From: Chelativorans intermedius
GTDB taxonomy: Bacteria > Pseudomonadota > Alphaproteobacteria > Rhizobiales > Rhizobiaceae
DNA: 64,000 bases
Direction: 5' to 3'
Assembly (NCBI RefSeq): GCF_025398255.1
Contig: NZ_JAODNW010000015.1
Coordinates: 62,001 to 126,000 of the forward strand
Each line of letters starts with the position of its first letter. The stretch's first letter is position 1. Position numbers and translations under genes: made by a program. The notes beneath the pieces were generated by a model. The model did not search any database and was not told where the DNA came from. It saw nothing but the letters and a program-made list of their open reading frames with translations. This document shows, piece by piece, positions 11,320 through 21,380 of this stretch.

Positions 11320-12333
11320 ATGGCCGGCAGAAAAAAGCCACTTGTCGTCATAACCCGCAAGCTGCCGGACCAGGTCGAGACGCGCATGCGCGAGCTCTTC
11401 GACGCGCGGCTGAATGTCGATGACAGGCCGATGAGCCAGCCCGAGCTCGTGGCGGCGGTCAAGGAGGCCGATGTTCTGGTGCCCACCATCACCGACCGCA
11501 TCGACGCCGCGCTGATCGCCCAGGCCGGCGAGCAGCTTCGCCTCATCGCCAATTACGGCAACGGCGTGGACAACATCGACGTGTCGGCGGCCGGCGAGCG
11601 GGGCATCACCGTCACCAACACACCCAACGTGCTTAACGAGGACACCGCCGATATGACCATGGCGCTGATCCTGGCGGTGCCGCGGCGGCTCACGGAGGGG
11701 GCGGCCGTCCTCGCCGAGGACGGCAAGTGGGCCGGATGGTCGCCCACATGGATGCTGGGCCATCGCATCTGGGGCAAGCGGCTGGGCATTGTCGGCATGG
11801 GCCGCATCGGCACGGCGGTGGCGCGGCGGGCCAGGGCCTTCGGCCTGTCCATCCATTATCACAACCGCCACCGTGTGGCGCCGATGATCGAGGACGAGCT
11901 CGAAGCCACCTACTGGGACAGCCTCGACCAGATGCTTGCCCGCATGGACATCATCTCCATCAACTGCCCCTCCACCCCCGGCACCTTTCACCTGCTGTCG
12001 GCGCGGCGGCTGGCGCTGATGCAGCCCTCCGCCTATCTGGTCAACACCGCGCGCGGCGATGTGGTCGACGAGGATGCGCTGATCCGCATGATCGAGGAGG
12101 GCCGGCTCGCCGGCGCCGGTCTCGACGTGTTCGAGCATGAGCCCGCGGTGAACCCGAAGCTCGTCAAGCTTGCCGCCCGCGGCAAGGTGGTGATCCTGCC
12201 GCACATGGGGTCGGCCACCATCGAAGGCCGCATCGACATGGGCGAGAAGGTGATCATCAACATCCGCACCTTTTTCGACGGGCACCGGCCGCCGGACCGC
12301 GTGCTGCCCAGGAAGGCGGGCGCGGAGCGATAG
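11320..12333 (+). CDS. D-2-hydroxyacid dehydrogenase (glyoxylate/hydroxypyruvate reductase type)
   Basis: NAD(P)-dependent oxidoreductase of the D-isomer-specific 2-hydroxyacid dehydrogenase family, probably reducing glyoxylate or hydroxypyruvate. It has 337 residues from the ATG at 11320, which follows GGAAGGGATCGAGG. The Rossmann loop is GIVGMGRIGTA; the catalytic triad is visible as Arg245 (NTARGD), Glu272 or Glu274 (DVFEHEP) and His295 (LPHMGSAT). Upstream in-frame codons would add an unrelated tail. It converges with the MoeB/ThiF gene with 9 nt between stops. Exact substrate is not decided by the sequence. Confidence 0.87.
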   Translation: MAGRKKPLVVITRKLPDQVETRMRELFDARLNVDDRPMSQPELVAAVKEADVLVPTITDRIDAALIAQAGEQLRLIANYGNGVDNIDVSAAGERGITVTNTPNVLNEDTADMTMALILAVPRRLTEGAAVLAEDGKWAGWSPTWMLGHRIWGKRLGIVGMGRIGTAVARRARAFGLSIHYHNRHRVAPMIEDELEATYWDSLDQMLARMDIISINCPSTPGTFHLLSARRLALMQPSAYLVNTARGDVVDEDALIRMIEEGRLAGAGLDVFEHEPAVNPKLVKLAARGKVVILPHMGSATIEGRIDMGEKVIINIRTFFDGHRPPDRVLPRKAGAER

Positions 12334-12342
12334 GCGCAACGC

Positions 12343-13101
12343 CTATCCGGCCTGGCGGGCGCGGTAGCGTACCGTCTCGAAACGCGCCGCCAGCGCGTCG
12401 TAAAGCAGAAGCCGGCCGATGAGCGGCTCTCCGATGCCGGTGATAAGCTTGATGACCTCCATGGCCTGCAGCGCGCCCATGACGCCGGTCAGGGCGCCCA
12501 CGATGCCGGCTTGGGCGCAGCTTGGCACGAGGCCCGGCGGCGGCGCTTCGGGAAAGAGATCGCGATAGGCGGGGAGCGGGGCGCCCCGCGCATCCGTCTC
12601 GTAGGGCTTGAGAACGGTCAGCGAGCCATCGAAGCGGCCGACGGCGGCGGTGACGAGCGGCCGCCGCTCCGCCGCGCAGGCATCGGCGAGTGCGTAACGG
12701 GTGGCGAAATTGTCCGAGCCGTCCACGGCCACGTCGTAGCGCGCCACGAGGGGGCGCGCATTGTCTGCCTCCAGGCGCAGCCTGTGGGCCTCCACCGCCA
12801 CATGCGGGTTGAGGCGGGCAATCGCGGCGCGCGCGCTGTCCACCTTGGGCATGCCCAGCGAGGCGCTGTCATGGATGATCTGGCGCTGCAGATTGGACAG
12901 GGCCACGTGGTCGTCGTCCACGATGCCCAGCGTGCCGACACCGGCGGCGGCCAGATATTGCAGCACGGGCGCGCCGAGGCCGCCCGCGCCGAGCACCAGC
13001 ACGCGGGCGCGCTTCAGCTTCTGCTGGCCGGCGCCGCCGATCTCCGGCAGCACCACGTGGCGCGCATAGCGTTCCAGCTCTTCGGGTGAAAGTTGGCTCA
13101 T
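12343..13101 (-). CDS. HesA/MoeB/ThiF family adenylyltransferase
   Basis: E1-like enzyme that adenylates the C-terminal Gly-Gly of a small sulfur carrier such as MoaD or ThiS. The 252 residues include the ATP loop VLVLGAGGLGAPV, the SNLQRQIIH segment, and DGSDNFATRYALAD. E. coli MoeB binds zinc through two CxxC pairs; here only an isolated Cys (LVPSCAQAG) remains near that place, so the zinc site seems absent. There is no rhodanese domain. Neighbours do not tell molybdopterin from thiamine or another sulfur pathway, so I leave the symbol blank. Confidence 0.85.
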   Translation of the reverse strand: MSQLSPEELERYARHVVLPEIGGAGQQKLKRARVLVLGAGGLGAPVLQYLAAAGVGTLGIVDDDHVALSNLQRQIIHDSASLGMPKVDSARAAIARLNPHVAVEAHRLRLEADNARPLVARYDVAVDGSDNFATRYALADACAAERRPLVTAAVGRFDGSLTVLKPYETDARGAPLPAYRDLFPEAPPPGLVPSCAQAGIVGALTGVMGALQAMEVIKLITGIGEPLIGRLLLYDALAARFETVRYRARQAG

Positions 13102-13132
13102 GCGGGAACCTTATCGCGTGATGCCGTGCCTG

Positions 13133-14305
13133 TCAGGTGGCCGGTCGCACCGTGCCCGCGGCCACGGTGAAGAAGCGCGCCCGGCCTTCGAGGCTGGAGA
13201 AGAGCGCGGCTTCCGTGCCGGTCATGAAGGCTTGGCAGTTCAGCTCCTCCAGGATCGCAAACAGCGCTGCCCGCCGTCCAGCATCGAAATGCGCCGAGAT
13301 CTCGTCGAGGAGCAGGATGGGGGCGGTGCCCGAAAGCTCCGCCGTCAGCCGCGCATGGGCAAGCACCAGGCCAACGAGCAGCGCTTTCTGCTCGCCGGTC
13401 GAGCAGCGCTCCGCCGGCATGTCCTTGGGGCCGTGGCGCACCAGAAGCTCGCTCCTGTGCGGGCCTTCCAGCGTGCGCCCCGCCGCCCGGTCGCGCGGCC
13501 GCCCGGTGCGCAGGCGGGCGCGAAACGCCTCCTCCACATCCACCGCCGGCATGGCGCCCATCTGTTCGTCGAGCGTGCCCTGAAGGGCGACCTGCGCCTT
13601 GGGGAACGGCGTATCGGCGGGCAGGCGCTCCATCATCGCCGCCAGCAGGCGCACCATCTCGGCCCGCGCTGCGGCGATCGCCACGCCCGTCTCTGCCATC
13701 TGTGTCTCGATGGCCTCGAACCAGGCATCGTCGTGCGTGTCCTCGGTCAGCAGGCGGTTGCGCGCCCGCATCGCCTTCTCGTAGTCGAGCGCGCGGCGCC
13801 CATGCGCCGGGTCGATGGCCAGCACCATGCGGTCGAGAAAGCGGCGCCTGTCCGAGGCAGGGCCGGTAAAGAGCGTATCCATGGCAGGCGTTACCCAGAT
13901 GACGCGCACCCACTCCAGAAGGGCGTCGATCCCGCGCGCCGGCTCGCCATTGATGCGCACGCGGCGCCCGGCATCCTGGGCATCCGCACCGGCGGTGCCG
14001 GTGCCAAGGCTGCAGGTGCCGAAGGGACCTGCGACCTGCGCATGGACGGCGAAGCCGCCGGCGCTGCCCAGGGTCGCCGCCTCCTCCAGCGTGGCGCGGC
14101 GCAGGCCGCGGCCGGGCGAAAGGAAGGAGACGGCCTCCAGCAGGTTGGTCTTTCCGGCGCCGTTCTCGCCGGTCAGCACCACCGCGCCGGGCCCCAGCGA
14201 AAGCGACAGGGCGCGATAGTTGCGGAAATTGGTGAGCGTCAGTTTCTCGATATGGACCTGCGCCGGGCGCCCGCTCCCGCCGGCTGGCTGCGAAAGCGCC
14301 GTCAC
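13133..14305 (-). CDS. recF: DNA replication and repair protein RecF
   Basis: SMC-like ATPase that loads RecA at gapped DNA with RecO and RecR. The 390 residues contain Walker A GENGAGKTN, the FRNY segment typical of the N terminus (LTNFRNYRALSLSL), the ABC signature STGEQKALL and Walker B PILLLDEISAHFD. The GTG start at 14305 overlaps the dnaN stop in GTGA, so the two are probably translationally coupled. It is last in the dnaN-recF unit. Confidence 0.95.
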   Translation of the reverse strand: MTALSQPAGGSGRPAQVHIEKLTLTNFRNYRALSLSLGPGAVVLTGENGAGKTNLLEAVSFLSPGRGLRRATLEEAATLGSAGGFAVHAQVAGPFGTCSLGTGTAGADAQDAGRRVRINGEPARGIDALLEWVRVIWVTPAMDTLFTGPASDRRRFLDRMVLAIDPAHGRRALDYEKAMRARNRLLTEDTHDDAWFEAIETQMAETGVAIAAARAEMVRLLAAMMERLPADTPFPKAQVALQGTLDEQMGAMPAVDVEEAFRARLRTGRPRDRAAGRTLEGPHRSELLVRHGPKDMPAERCSTGEQKALLVGLVLAHARLTAELSGTAPILLLDEISAHFDAGRRAALFAILEELNCQAFMTGTEAALFSSLEGRARFFTVAAGTVRPAT

Positions 14306-15420
14306 ACCCGCATCGGCATCAGGACATAGAGCGCCCGCTCGTCGGACGTGTCCTGGATGATGGTGGGCGAGCCGGCGTCGGCCAGGAGAAACTTCACCTC
14401 CGCACCGGAGAGCTGTGCGGCCACGTCGAGAAGATAGCGGGCGTTGAAACCGATCTCGATGGGCTCTGCCTCGTAGCCGGCCGGAATCTCCTCCGTGGCG
14501 CTGCCGGAATCGGGGTTGTTGACCGTCAGCGTCACCTGCCCGCCGGCGATGGACAGTTTCACCGCGCGGCCGCGCTCCGAGGAGATGGTGGAGACGCGGT
14601 CGACGGCGGCGGAGAAGTTCTGCCGGTCAATCAGCAGCTCCTTGTCGTTGGTCGTCGGGATGACGCGCTGATAGTCCGGGAAGGTGCCGTCGATAAGCTT
14701 GGAGGTGAGCACCACGCTGCCGATGGTGAACCGGATCTTGGCCTCCGAAAGCTCCACCGTCACCGCCACATCGGGATCGTCCACCAGCTTCTGCAACTCG
14801 CCCACGGTCTTGCGCGGGATGATGATGCCCGGCATGCCCTCCGAACCCGCCGGCGCCTCGATCTCGGCGCGCGCCAGGCGGTGGCCGTCCGTCGCCACGG
14901 CGCGAAGCTTCAGCGCGCCGTCGACCTCCAGCGTGTGGAGGTAGATGCCGTTGAGATAGTAGCGCGTCTCCTCCGTGGAGATGGCAAAGTGCGTCTTCTC
15001 GATGAGGTCGTGCAGCGCTTCCGACTCGAGGCGGAAGATGTGCGAGAACTGGCCTGCGGGGAGCGCGGGAAAGTCGGCCTGCGGCAGGCATTGCAGGCGG
15101 AAGGAGGAGCGGCCGGAGACGACGGACATGGCATTGCCGCTCTCGTCCATCTTCAGCATTACCTCCGCGCCGTCCGGCAGCTTGCGCACGATGTCGTAGA
15201 GCAGGTGCGCCGGCACGGTGGTGGCGCCGGCCTGCTCGACATTGGCGGGGGCCGCCTCCGTCACCTCCAGATCGAGGTCGGTGGCCTTCATCTCCAGGCT
15301 GGCGCCATCCGCCGACAGCAGCACGTTGGAGAGGATGGGAATGGTGTTGCGCCGTTCCACCACCCGGTGCACATGGCCCAGGGACTTCAGAAGGTTTGAA
15401 CGTTCAAGAACTACACGCAT
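14302..15420 (-). CDS. dnaN: DNA polymerase III beta sliding clamp
   Basis: Ring-shaped processivity clamp and docking platform for proteins carrying QLxLF-type motifs. The 372 residues from MRVVLERSNLLKSLGHVHRV are the standard length; conserved pieces include TIPILSNVLL, ATDGHRLA and the C-terminal YVLMPMRV. An upstream in-frame start at 15474 would add 18 unconserved residues. Follows dnaA at 181 nt with a hairpin in between and overlaps recF. The helicase at 45855-48962 ends with a clamp-binding motif that could use this protein. Confidence 0.97.
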   Translation of the reverse strand: MRVVLERSNLLKSLGHVHRVVERRNTIPILSNVLLSADGASLEMKATDLDLEVTEAAPANVEQAGATTVPAHLLYDIVRKLPDGAEVMLKMDESGNAMSVVSGRSSFRLQCLPQADFPALPAGQFSHIFRLESEALHDLIEKTHFAISTEETRYYLNGIYLHTLEVDGALKLRAVATDGHRLARAEIEAPAGSEGMPGIIIPRKTVGELQKLVDDPDVAVTVELSEAKIRFTIGSVVLTSKLIDGTFPDYQRVIPTTNDKELLIDRQNFSAAVDRVSTISSERGRAVKLSIAGGQVTLTVNNPDSGSATEEIPAGYEAEPIEIGFNARYLLDVAAQLSGAEVKFLLADAGSPTIIQDTSDERALYVLMPMRV

Positions 15421-15528
15421 GACCGGTGAGACTCGCCTGGATGAGAATTCGGGCGCGGTTGGGACCGCGCCCATCGCGGCGCCGAGGCCGGATTTGCTGC
15501 AAACTGACAGGAAATTTTCGGGAAAGGC

Positions 15529-15566
15529 AAGCCCGCGGAAAGGCCACAGCCGTTTTCCGCGGGCTT
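15529..15566 (-). terminator. Strong hairpin between dnaA and dnaN
   Basis: A perfect 13-bp stem, AAGCCCGCGGAAA with TTTCCGCGGGCTT, and a 12-nt loop. In the dnaA direction it is followed only by TTGCCTTT, while the T-rich tail is on the plus strand. It probably reduces dnaA read-through into dnaN rather than blocking it fully. Confidence 0.6.
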
Positions 15567-15601
15567 TTTGGGGATAACGCCCGCCCGGCGGGCGGTCGGC
15601 C

Positions 15602-17131
15602 TCAGGCCTGTTCGCTGATCAGCCGTTTCAGCAGCTCGATCTCCTGGGCAAGTTGCCGGTCGTCGCCCGACATGCCCTCGATCTTGCGCACCGCGTGCAG
15701 CACCGTTGTGTGGTCGCGCCCGCCGAAACGACGGCCGATCTCGGGCAGGGAGCGCGGCGTCAGCACCTTGGCCAGATACATGGCCACCTGGCGCGGCTTG
15801 ACGATGGTGCGCGTGCGCCGGTTGGACAGGAGCTCGGTCTTCGAAACGTTGTAGTGGCGCGCTACGATGCGCTGGATGTCCTCGATGCGCACGCGGCGCG
15901 GCTCGCCGGAACGGCAGACCGGCCCCAGGATCTCGTCGATGCGCTCCAGCGTGATGTGGGGCTCGAAGGATTGGCGGAACACGAGCTGGTTGAAAGCACC
16001 TTCGAGCTCGCGGCCGCTGCCGGTCACGGTGCGCGCCACGTGCTCCAGCACCTCCAGCGGAATGTTGAGCGAATGGTCCTCCGCCTGCGCGGCGGCGAGG
16101 CGCTGCTTGAGGATGGCGAGGCGCAGCTCGTAGTCGGGCGGCGAGATCTCCAGCGAGACGCCGCCATTGAGGCGCGACTTGACGCGCGGTTCGAGCGATT
16201 CCAGCTCGGCGGCCGGCCGGTCCGCCGCCACCACGACCTGCCGGGCGCTGTCCAGCAGCATGTTGAGCAGGTGGCAGAACTCGTTCTGGATCGACTTGCC
16301 CTGCAGGAACTGCATATCGTCGATGATCAGCAGGTCGATGTCGCGCAGCTGTTCCTTCAGCGTCAGCGCGTTGTTGTCGCGGATGGCCGTGGCGAAACGC
16401 CACATGAAATACTCGGCCGTCAGATAGACGACGCGCGATTGCGGCCGGTACTTCAGCGAGGCGGCGGCAATGGCCTGGAGAAGGTGGGTCTTGCCCAGCC
16501 CCACCGCCGCGTGCAGGAAGAGCGGGTTGAAGCGCACCGCGCTGGAGGCCGACTCGGCCACCGTGCGCGCGGCCGCATAGGCGACGCGGTTGGATTTGCC
16601 CTCGATAAAGGAATCGAAGGTGTAGCGGCTGTCGAGAGGCGAGCCGAAGATGTTGGGGCGGCCGGCAGGCTCTGCCCGCCCGACGCTCACCCCCGCGAGC
16701 CGCTTGCCGCCGAGCGGCTGGGCGGTCGCAGGCCCCTGCGCGGGGTGGGCGATCTTGCGGGTCGCCGCCCGCTTGGCCTCCGGCCGGTGGCCGCTGCCGC
16801 GGGTGGCCGTGCGCACCACGAACTCCACCTTCAGGACCGAGGGGTCCTCCGCCCGCCACAGCTCGGTGATGAGGTCGAGATAGTGGCCGTTGATCCAGGC
16901 GCGCAGAAAGGCGGTGGGCACGGAAATGCGGACGATTCCCTTGGAGGTCTCCGCCAGCTTCATGCGGCCGAACCAACTGGAATAAACCTCGGTCCCCAGT
17001 CTGGCCTTCAACTGTGCCCTGACCCGATCGAAGACGGCGGATGCCCCGCCATTGGCCGCTTCTTCCCCCTGGGCTGCGGGATTGTGAAAAGACAAGGCTC
17101 CCTCAGCTTCCCGTTCGACGCCGCTTTGCAT
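15602..17131 (-). CDS. dnaA: Chromosomal replication initiator DnaA
   Basis: AAA+ ATPase that binds DnaA boxes and opens the origin. The 509 residues show domain I (about 30-100), a variable linker, the AAA+ core with Walker [14 protein letters not shown] and Walker [15 protein letters not shown], and the C-terminal DNA-binding domain with [16 protein letters not shown]. The start at 17131 gives a normal length. The unusually long upstream gap carries a DnaA box, consistent with autoregulation or an origin. Confidence 0.97.
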   Translation of the reverse strand: MQSGVEREAEGALSFHNPAAQGEEAANGGASAVFDRVRAQLKARLGTEVYSSWFGRMKLAETSKGIVRISVPTAFLRAWINGHYLDLITELWRAEDPSVLKVEFVVRTATRGSGHRPEAKRAATRKIAHPAQGPATAQPLGGKRLAGVSVGRAEPAGRPNIFGSPLDSRYTFDSFIEGKSNRVAYAAARTVAESASSAVRFNPLFLHAAVGLGKTHLLQAIAAASLKYRPQSRVVYLTAEYFMWRFATAIRDNNALTLKEQLRDIDLLIIDDMQFLQGKSIQNEFCHLLNMLLDSARQVVVAADRPAAELESLEPRVKSRLNGGVSLEISPPDYELRLAILKQRLAAAQAEDHSLNIPLEVLEHVARTVTGSGRELEGAFNQLVFRQSFEPHITLERIDEILGPVCRSGEPRRVRIEDIQRIVARHYNVSKTELLSNRRTRTIVKPRQVAMYLAKVLTPRSLPEIGRRFGGRDHTTVLHAVRKIEGMSGDDRQLAQEIELLKRLISEQA

Positions 17132-17916
17132 CCTCGTTTCCCTGTTAAAAACGTTTGTTCTTCAAACAGACGCGTTCCCGCGCCAAACACGTCCGGCCCG
17201 CCCGTTCCGTGTGCCCAATATTTTTTGCCCCTCTCTCGGTTTCCGCCGGCAGCGCACCTCCTTTTCCTGTCCGTCTCTGGTGTACCCGTCCCGTCCCGCC
17301 GGATCGACCCGCTGCCGCATCGAACCAAAGGAAGGCATCTTCCGGCTGTCGACCAGACCAAACCTTCCATTGCGGCAATGTCGATCCCCCGGGACCCCTC
17401 AAACCGTCGCTCGGACAAAAGCAGGCCGTCGCGCGGAAGATGCCGCGCGGCAAATGCTGCCTTTTTGGCTTGGTCTCTTCAGGCGCTGCGCCTGTCCTTG
17501 CGATGGGGTGACAATACCGAAATCCGGCCGGAAAGGGCAAGGCCGACGCCATCGCTTTTTTCGCCGCTCCGGTGCCGCCCGGCAGGGCGAAATCCCCTTG
17601 GCCGGCGCAGCAAAAACGATAAGCCATTTTGATTCAATAAGCTTTTGGGAGGGGTGCGGAACGCCGCCGCGACGCAAAAAGAAATAAAAAAATCTGCTTG
17701 ACATTCGCGGACTGCGCGGGGCTCGCGGATGACACCCGCAACCTGTGGATAAAGCCCCATAAGACATTGTTATATAATAAATATTTTCCTTCGAGGCGAG
17801 TCGCGCGAAGGGCGTGTATGACAGTTTTCCTAGCGCTGCGGAAATGCCGCCGGCAAATAAAAAACGGCCACGGCGGAACAACGCCCGGGCGGGGTGCTCC
17901 AACCTATTGGCCGGCA
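17132..17916. other. Long gene-free gap upstream of dnaA with DnaA box and AT-rich core
   Basis: 785 bp with no convincing gene on either strand and visibly lower GC than its surroundings from about 17620 on. At 17744-17752 lies a perfect DnaA box on the minus strand (TTATCCACA), followed at 17761-17795 by an AT-rich run including TTATATAATAAATATTTT. An A-rich tract (AAAAAGAAATAAAAAAA) is at about 17678-17694. It could be the dnaA control region, a replication origin, or both. I found only one perfect box by eye. Confidence 0.5.
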
Positions 17917-17946
17917 AAGAAAAACCCGACCCAGAAGGCCGGGTTC
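17917..17946 (-). terminator. Intrinsic terminator after rpsT
   Basis: On the minus strand AACCCG pairs with CGGGTT and is followed by a T-rich tail (TTTTTCTTT), 23 nt beyond the rpsT stop. Confidence 0.7.
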
Positions 17947-17968
17947 GCAAGCAATGTCGATGAACAGC

Positions 17969-18235
17969 CTAGGCGCCGAGCGCCTTCACCCGACGGGATA
18001 GCCGCGAAACTTTCCGCGAGGCGGTATTGCGGTGAAGAACGCCCTTGGAGGCAGCGCGCATCAGCTCCGGCTGGGCCGCCCTGAGCGCGTTCTGCGCCGC
18101 TTCCTTGTCGCCAGCGGCCAGCGCCTCTTCAACCTTGCGGACGAAGCTGCGGACGCGCGAGCGGCGGCTCTTGTTCACCGCGGTACGGCGGGCAATCTTG
18201 CGCACCGCCTTCTTGGCCGAAGTGGTGTTGGCCAT
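17969..18235 (-). CDS. rpsT: 30S ribosomal protein S20
   Basis: Small-subunit protein bound to the base of 16S rRNA helix 44. The 88 basic residues begin [18 protein letters not shown] and end RVKALGA, as expected for alphaproteobacterial S20. It is a single-gene unit with its own terminator, between dnaA and the enoyl-CoA hydratase. The rpsT-dnaA neighbourhood is common in Rhizobiales. Confidence 0.96.
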   Translation of the reverse strand: MANTTSAKKAVRKIARRTAVNKSRRSRVRSFVRKVEEALAAGDKEAAQNALRAAQPELMRAASKGVLHRNTASRKVSRLSRRVKALGA

Positions 18236-18392
18236 CTGTCCTCTCTCATCTCAATGGGTGCTGTCGCGAGGCCGCTCTGTTCTCCGGCTCCCGGGCACCA
18301 CGCACAAACGAAAAGGGCAGCCGACGGGCCGCCTCGATCGGAGCGGCTTATAGAGCAGCTTTCCTGGCGCGTCAACGCCCTGTCGCCCCCCG

Positions 18393-19166
18393 TCAGCGGT
18401 TCCTGAACTGGGCCGATCGCTTCTCGATGAAGGCGGTCATGCCTTCCTTCTGGTCATCGAGTGCAAACATGGCATGGAAGACCCGCCTTTCATAGCGCAG
18501 GCCCTCGGCCAGCGTCGTCTCGTAAGCGCGGTTGACGGCCTCCTTGGTCATCATGACGGCGGGCAGCGAGAACTCGGCAATCTTGCTGGCCACCTCCAGC
18601 GCCTCCTCGATCAGCTCGCCCGCCGGCACCACGCGCGAGACGAGGCCGCAGCGCTCGGCCTCCTCGGCGTCCATCAGGCGCCCGGTCAGGCACATCTCCA
18701 TGGCCTTGGACTTGCCCACGAAGCGCGTCAGGCGTTGCGTGCCGCCCATTCCGGGCATGACGCCGAGCGTGATCTCCGGCTGGCCGAACTTGGCGTTGTC
18801 GGCGGCGATGATGAAATCGCACATCATGGCAAGCTCGCAGCCGCCCCCCAGCGCATAGCCGGCCACGGCGGCGATCACCGGCTTGCGCACGCGGGTGAAC
18901 CGCTCCCAGCCGGAGAAGTAATCCTCCATATAGGCTTCGATGTAGGTCTTGGCCTGCATTTCCTTGATGTCGGCGCCGGCGGCGAAGGCCTTCTGCGAGC
19001 CGGTCAGCACGATGGCGCCCACCTTGGCATTGGCGTCGAAGGCTTCCACCGCGTCGATGATCTCTTCAAGCACCTGCGAGTTGAGCGCGTTCAGCGCCTT
19101 TGGCCGGTTGAGCGTGATGAGCCCCACACGTCCCCGCGTCTCCACCTGGATCGTCTCATGCGCCAT
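18393..19166 (-). CDS. Enoyl-CoA hydratase (crotonase family)
   Basis: Hydrates trans-2-enoyl-CoA in beta-oxidation or amino-acid breakdown. From the ATG at 19166 it has 257 residues, the typical short-chain length. The oxyanion-hole strand is [11 protein letters not shown]; both catalytic glutamates are present in [13 protein letters not shown] and [10 protein letters not shown] longer frame upstream reaches into the mutM gene and is not real. It lies 40 nt after mutM in the same direction, probably cotranscribed. Its specific pathway is not shown by context. Confidence 0.92.
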   Translation of the reverse strand: MAHETIQVETRGRVGLITLNRPKALNALNSQVLEEIIDAVEAFDANAKVGAIVLTGSQKAFAAGADIKEMQAKTYIEAYMEDYFSGWERFTRVRKPVIAAVAGYALGGGCELAMMCDFIIAADNAKFGQPEITLGVMPGMGGTQRLTRFVGKSKAMEMCLTGRLMDAEEAERCGLVSRVVPAGELIEEALEVASKIAEFSLPAVMMTKEAVNRAYETTLAEGLRYERRVFHAMFALDDQKEGMTAFIEKRSAQFRNR

Positions 19167-19206
19167 GACGGTCGTCCTTTCCCTCGGGTTGGCGTTCTGC
19201 AATAGC

Positions 19207-20097
19207 CTATCGCTGGCAGGCCGGACAATAGAAGGTGGAACGCCCCGCCTGCACGATGCGCCGCACCGTGCCGGCGCAGCCCTGCCGGGGGCAGGGGCTT
19301 CCGGCGCGGTCATAGACGCTGAAGCTGTGCTGGAAATAGCCGAGCGTGCCATCGGCCTGCATGTGGTCGCGCAGCGACGAGCCGCCGGCGGCGATCGCCT
19401 CGGCGATGACGGCGCGCACGGCCTCGGCAAGCCGGGCGCTGCGCGTCGTTCCCCTGCCATCGCGCCCGGCCAGCGTCGAGGCGGCGCGGCGTGGCGACAG
19501 GCCGGCGCGCCACAGCGCCTCGCAGGCATAGATGTTGCCGAGCCCGGCGATCACGCGCTGGTCCATGAGGACGGCCTTGAGGGGTGCCCGCCGGCCGGCG
19601 AGAAGCCGGGCAAGCAGCGCCCCGTCCAGCGCGTTGCCCGTCGGCTCCACCCCCAGCGAGGCGAGAAGCGGGTGCGCTTGAAGCGTTGCGGCCTCGCCCA
19701 GCACCATGAAGCCGAAACGGCGCGGATCGTTGTAGACGACGCTGAGCGGCGGGCCATGCCGGCTTTCCAGGTGAAAGACGACATGGTCGTGCCGCCCGTC
19801 CTTGCCGCGCGGATGGTGGAAGCTGCCGGCAATCCGCGCCGTGCCGTCCTCGATGCGGAAGGAGCCTGACATGCCGAGATGGCAGATGAGGACGGTGCCG
19901 TCCTCCATGTGCATCAGCAGATATTTCGCGCGCCGCGCGAGCGCGGTGATGCGACGGCCGGCGAGCCGTTCGCCGAGGTTCCGGGGCAGGGGAAAGCGCA
20001 GATCCGGGCGGCGCAGCTCCACCGCCGCAAGCCGGGCGCCCTCCATCGCCGGCTGCAGACCGCGGCGAACGGTCTCGACCTCGGGCAGCTCAGGCAT
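19207..20097 (-). CDS. mutM: Formamidopyrimidine-DNA glycosylase
   Basis: Base-excision repair enzyme that removes 8-oxoguanine and formamidopyrimidines with AP-lyase activity. It starts with the required [14 protein letters not shown] (Pro2 nucleophile, Glu3), which fixes the start at 20097. The 296 residues contain the [10 protein letters not shown] segment and end in a zinc finger built from two CxxC-type pairs (CPRQGC and CPAC). Its start overlaps the deoB stop by 8 nt. Confidence 0.96.
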   Translation of the reverse strand: MPELPEVETVRRGLQPAMEGARLAAVELRRPDLRFPLPRNLGERLAGRRITALARRAKYLLMHMEDGTVLICHLGMSGSFRIEDGTARIAGSFHHPRGKDGRHDHVVFHLESRHGPPLSVVYNDPRRFGFMVLGEAATLQAHPLLASLGVEPTGNALDGALLARLLAGRRAPLKAVLMDQRVIAGLGNIYACEALWRAGLSPRRAASTLAGRDGRGTTRSARLAEAVRAVIAEAIAAGGSSLRDHMQADGTLGYFQHSFSVYDRAGSPCPRQGCAGTVRRIVQAGRSTFYCPACQR

Positions 20098-21319
20098 CGG
20101 CGCGCAGCACCGGCAGGAAGGAGACGCCGTGACGGCCGGCCGGCAGGCCCAGATGGGCAGCCACCGTCTCGCCGATGTCGGCATAGCTTTCCCGCAGTCC
20201 GACGGAGCCCGGCGAAAGCCCGGGTCCCGCGCCCAGGATGGGCACGCGCTCGCGCGTGTGGTCGGTGCCCTTCCACGTGGGGTCGCAGCCATGGTCGGCA
20301 GTCAGCATCAGCATGTCGCCCGGCTTCAGCCGCGACAGCGCCTCCGGCAGGCGGCGGTCGAAGGCTTCCAGTGCCGCAGCATAGCCCGCCACGTCGCGCC
20401 GGTGACCGAAGGCGGTGTCGAAGTCCACGAAGTTGGTGAAGACGAGGTCGCCTTGCCGCGCGTCCTCCATGGCCGCGAGCGTGGTGTCGAACAGTGCCAT
20501 GTTGCCGGCCGCCTTTCGCACCTCGCTCACGCCCTGGTGGGCGAAGATATCGCCGATCTTGCCCACGGCCAGCACCCGCCCGCCGCCCGCCTGCACGCGG
20601 TCGAGCAGCGTGGGCTCGGGCGGCGGCACGGCATAGTCGCGCCGGTTGTAGGTGCGCTGGAAGGTGGCGGCATCCTCGCCCACGAAGGGGCGCGCGATGA
20701 CGCGGCCGATGGTGTAGTCATCGACGAGGCGGCGCGCCGTCTCGCAAAGGTGATAGAGGCGCTCCAGCCCGAAATGGGTCTCATGGGCGGCGATCTGGAA
20801 CACCGAATCGGCCGAGGTGTAGCAGATGGGCTTGCCCGTGCGGATGTGCTCCTTGCCCAGCCGCGCGATGATCTCCGTGCCCGAGGCATGGCAATTGCCG
20901 AGAATGCCGGCAAGCCCCCCCTCCGCCACCAGCCGCTCGGTCAGTTCCGCCGGAAAGGCGGGCACCGTGTCGGGAAAATAGCCCCAGGCGAAGGGCACCG
21001 GCACGCCGGCGATCTCCCAGTGGCCGGAGGGCGTGTCCTTGCCGGAGGACCGTTCCGCCGCCGCGCCGAAGAAGCCGCGCGCCCGCCCGTCCGGCGCCTT
21101 GCCGCCGGCGGCGATGGCCGCGGCGTGGTCGAGGCCGAGCGCGCGCATGTTGGGCAGGTGCAGCGGCCCCTGTCTCAGGCCCTGCCTGTCCGCCCTGCCT
21201 TCGGCGGCGGCCTGCGCGATGTGGCCGTAGGTGTCTGCGCCCTCGTCGCCGAACTGGGCCGCATCCGCGGCATGGCCGATGCCGAAGGAATCGAGGACGA
21301 AAAGAAACGCGCGCGCCAT
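20090..21319 (-). CDS. deoB: Phosphopentomutase
   Basis: Interconverts ribose-1-phosphate and ribose-5-phosphate (and the deoxy forms) in nucleoside salvage. Member of the alkaline-phosphatase-like metalloenzymes, 409 residues from [16 protein letters not shown]. Metal ligands and the phospho-acceptor region are visible: DSFGIG at the N terminus, [10 protein letters not shown], and the C-terminal [17 protein letters not shown]. Overlap with mutM by 8 nt points to cotranscription of deoB-mutM-enoyl-CoA hydratase. No other deo gene is nearby. Confidence 0.95.
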   Translation of the reverse strand: MARAFLFVLDSFGIGHAADAAQFGDEGADTYGHIAQAAAEGRADRQGLRQGPLHLPNMRALGLDHAAAIAAGGKAPDGRARGFFGAAAERSSGKDTPSGHWEIAGVPVPFAWGYFPDTVPAFPAELTERLVAEGGLAGILGNCHASGTEIIARLGKEHIRTGKPICYTSADSVFQIAAHETHFGLERLYHLCETARRLVDDYTIGRVIARPFVGEDAATFQRTYNRRDYAVPPPEPTLLDRVQAGGGRVLAVGKIGDIFAHQGVSEVRKAAGNMALFDTTLAAMEDARQGDLVFTNFVDFDTAFGHRRDVAGYAAALEAFDRRLPEALSRLKPGDMLMLTADHGCDPTWKGTDHTRERVPILGAGPGLSPGSVGLRESYADIGETVAAHLGLPAGRHGVSFLPVLRADA

Positions 21320-21380
21320 GGCCTTCTCCCAGTGAGACACACACATAGAAGCGCCGGTGCGCGTTGGCAATCTGGCGGTG

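Noticed and set aside
17145-17950. Several 90-185 residue open frames in the dnaA-rpsT gap
   Set aside because: No family resemblance, no ribosome sites, unlike the coding style of neighbours, and mutually overlapping; the stretch looks regulatory.
18393-19529. Enoyl-CoA hydratase with a long N-terminal extension
   Set aside because: The extra 121 residues are the shadow of mutM; the crotonase domain starts at the ATG at 19166 with normal length.
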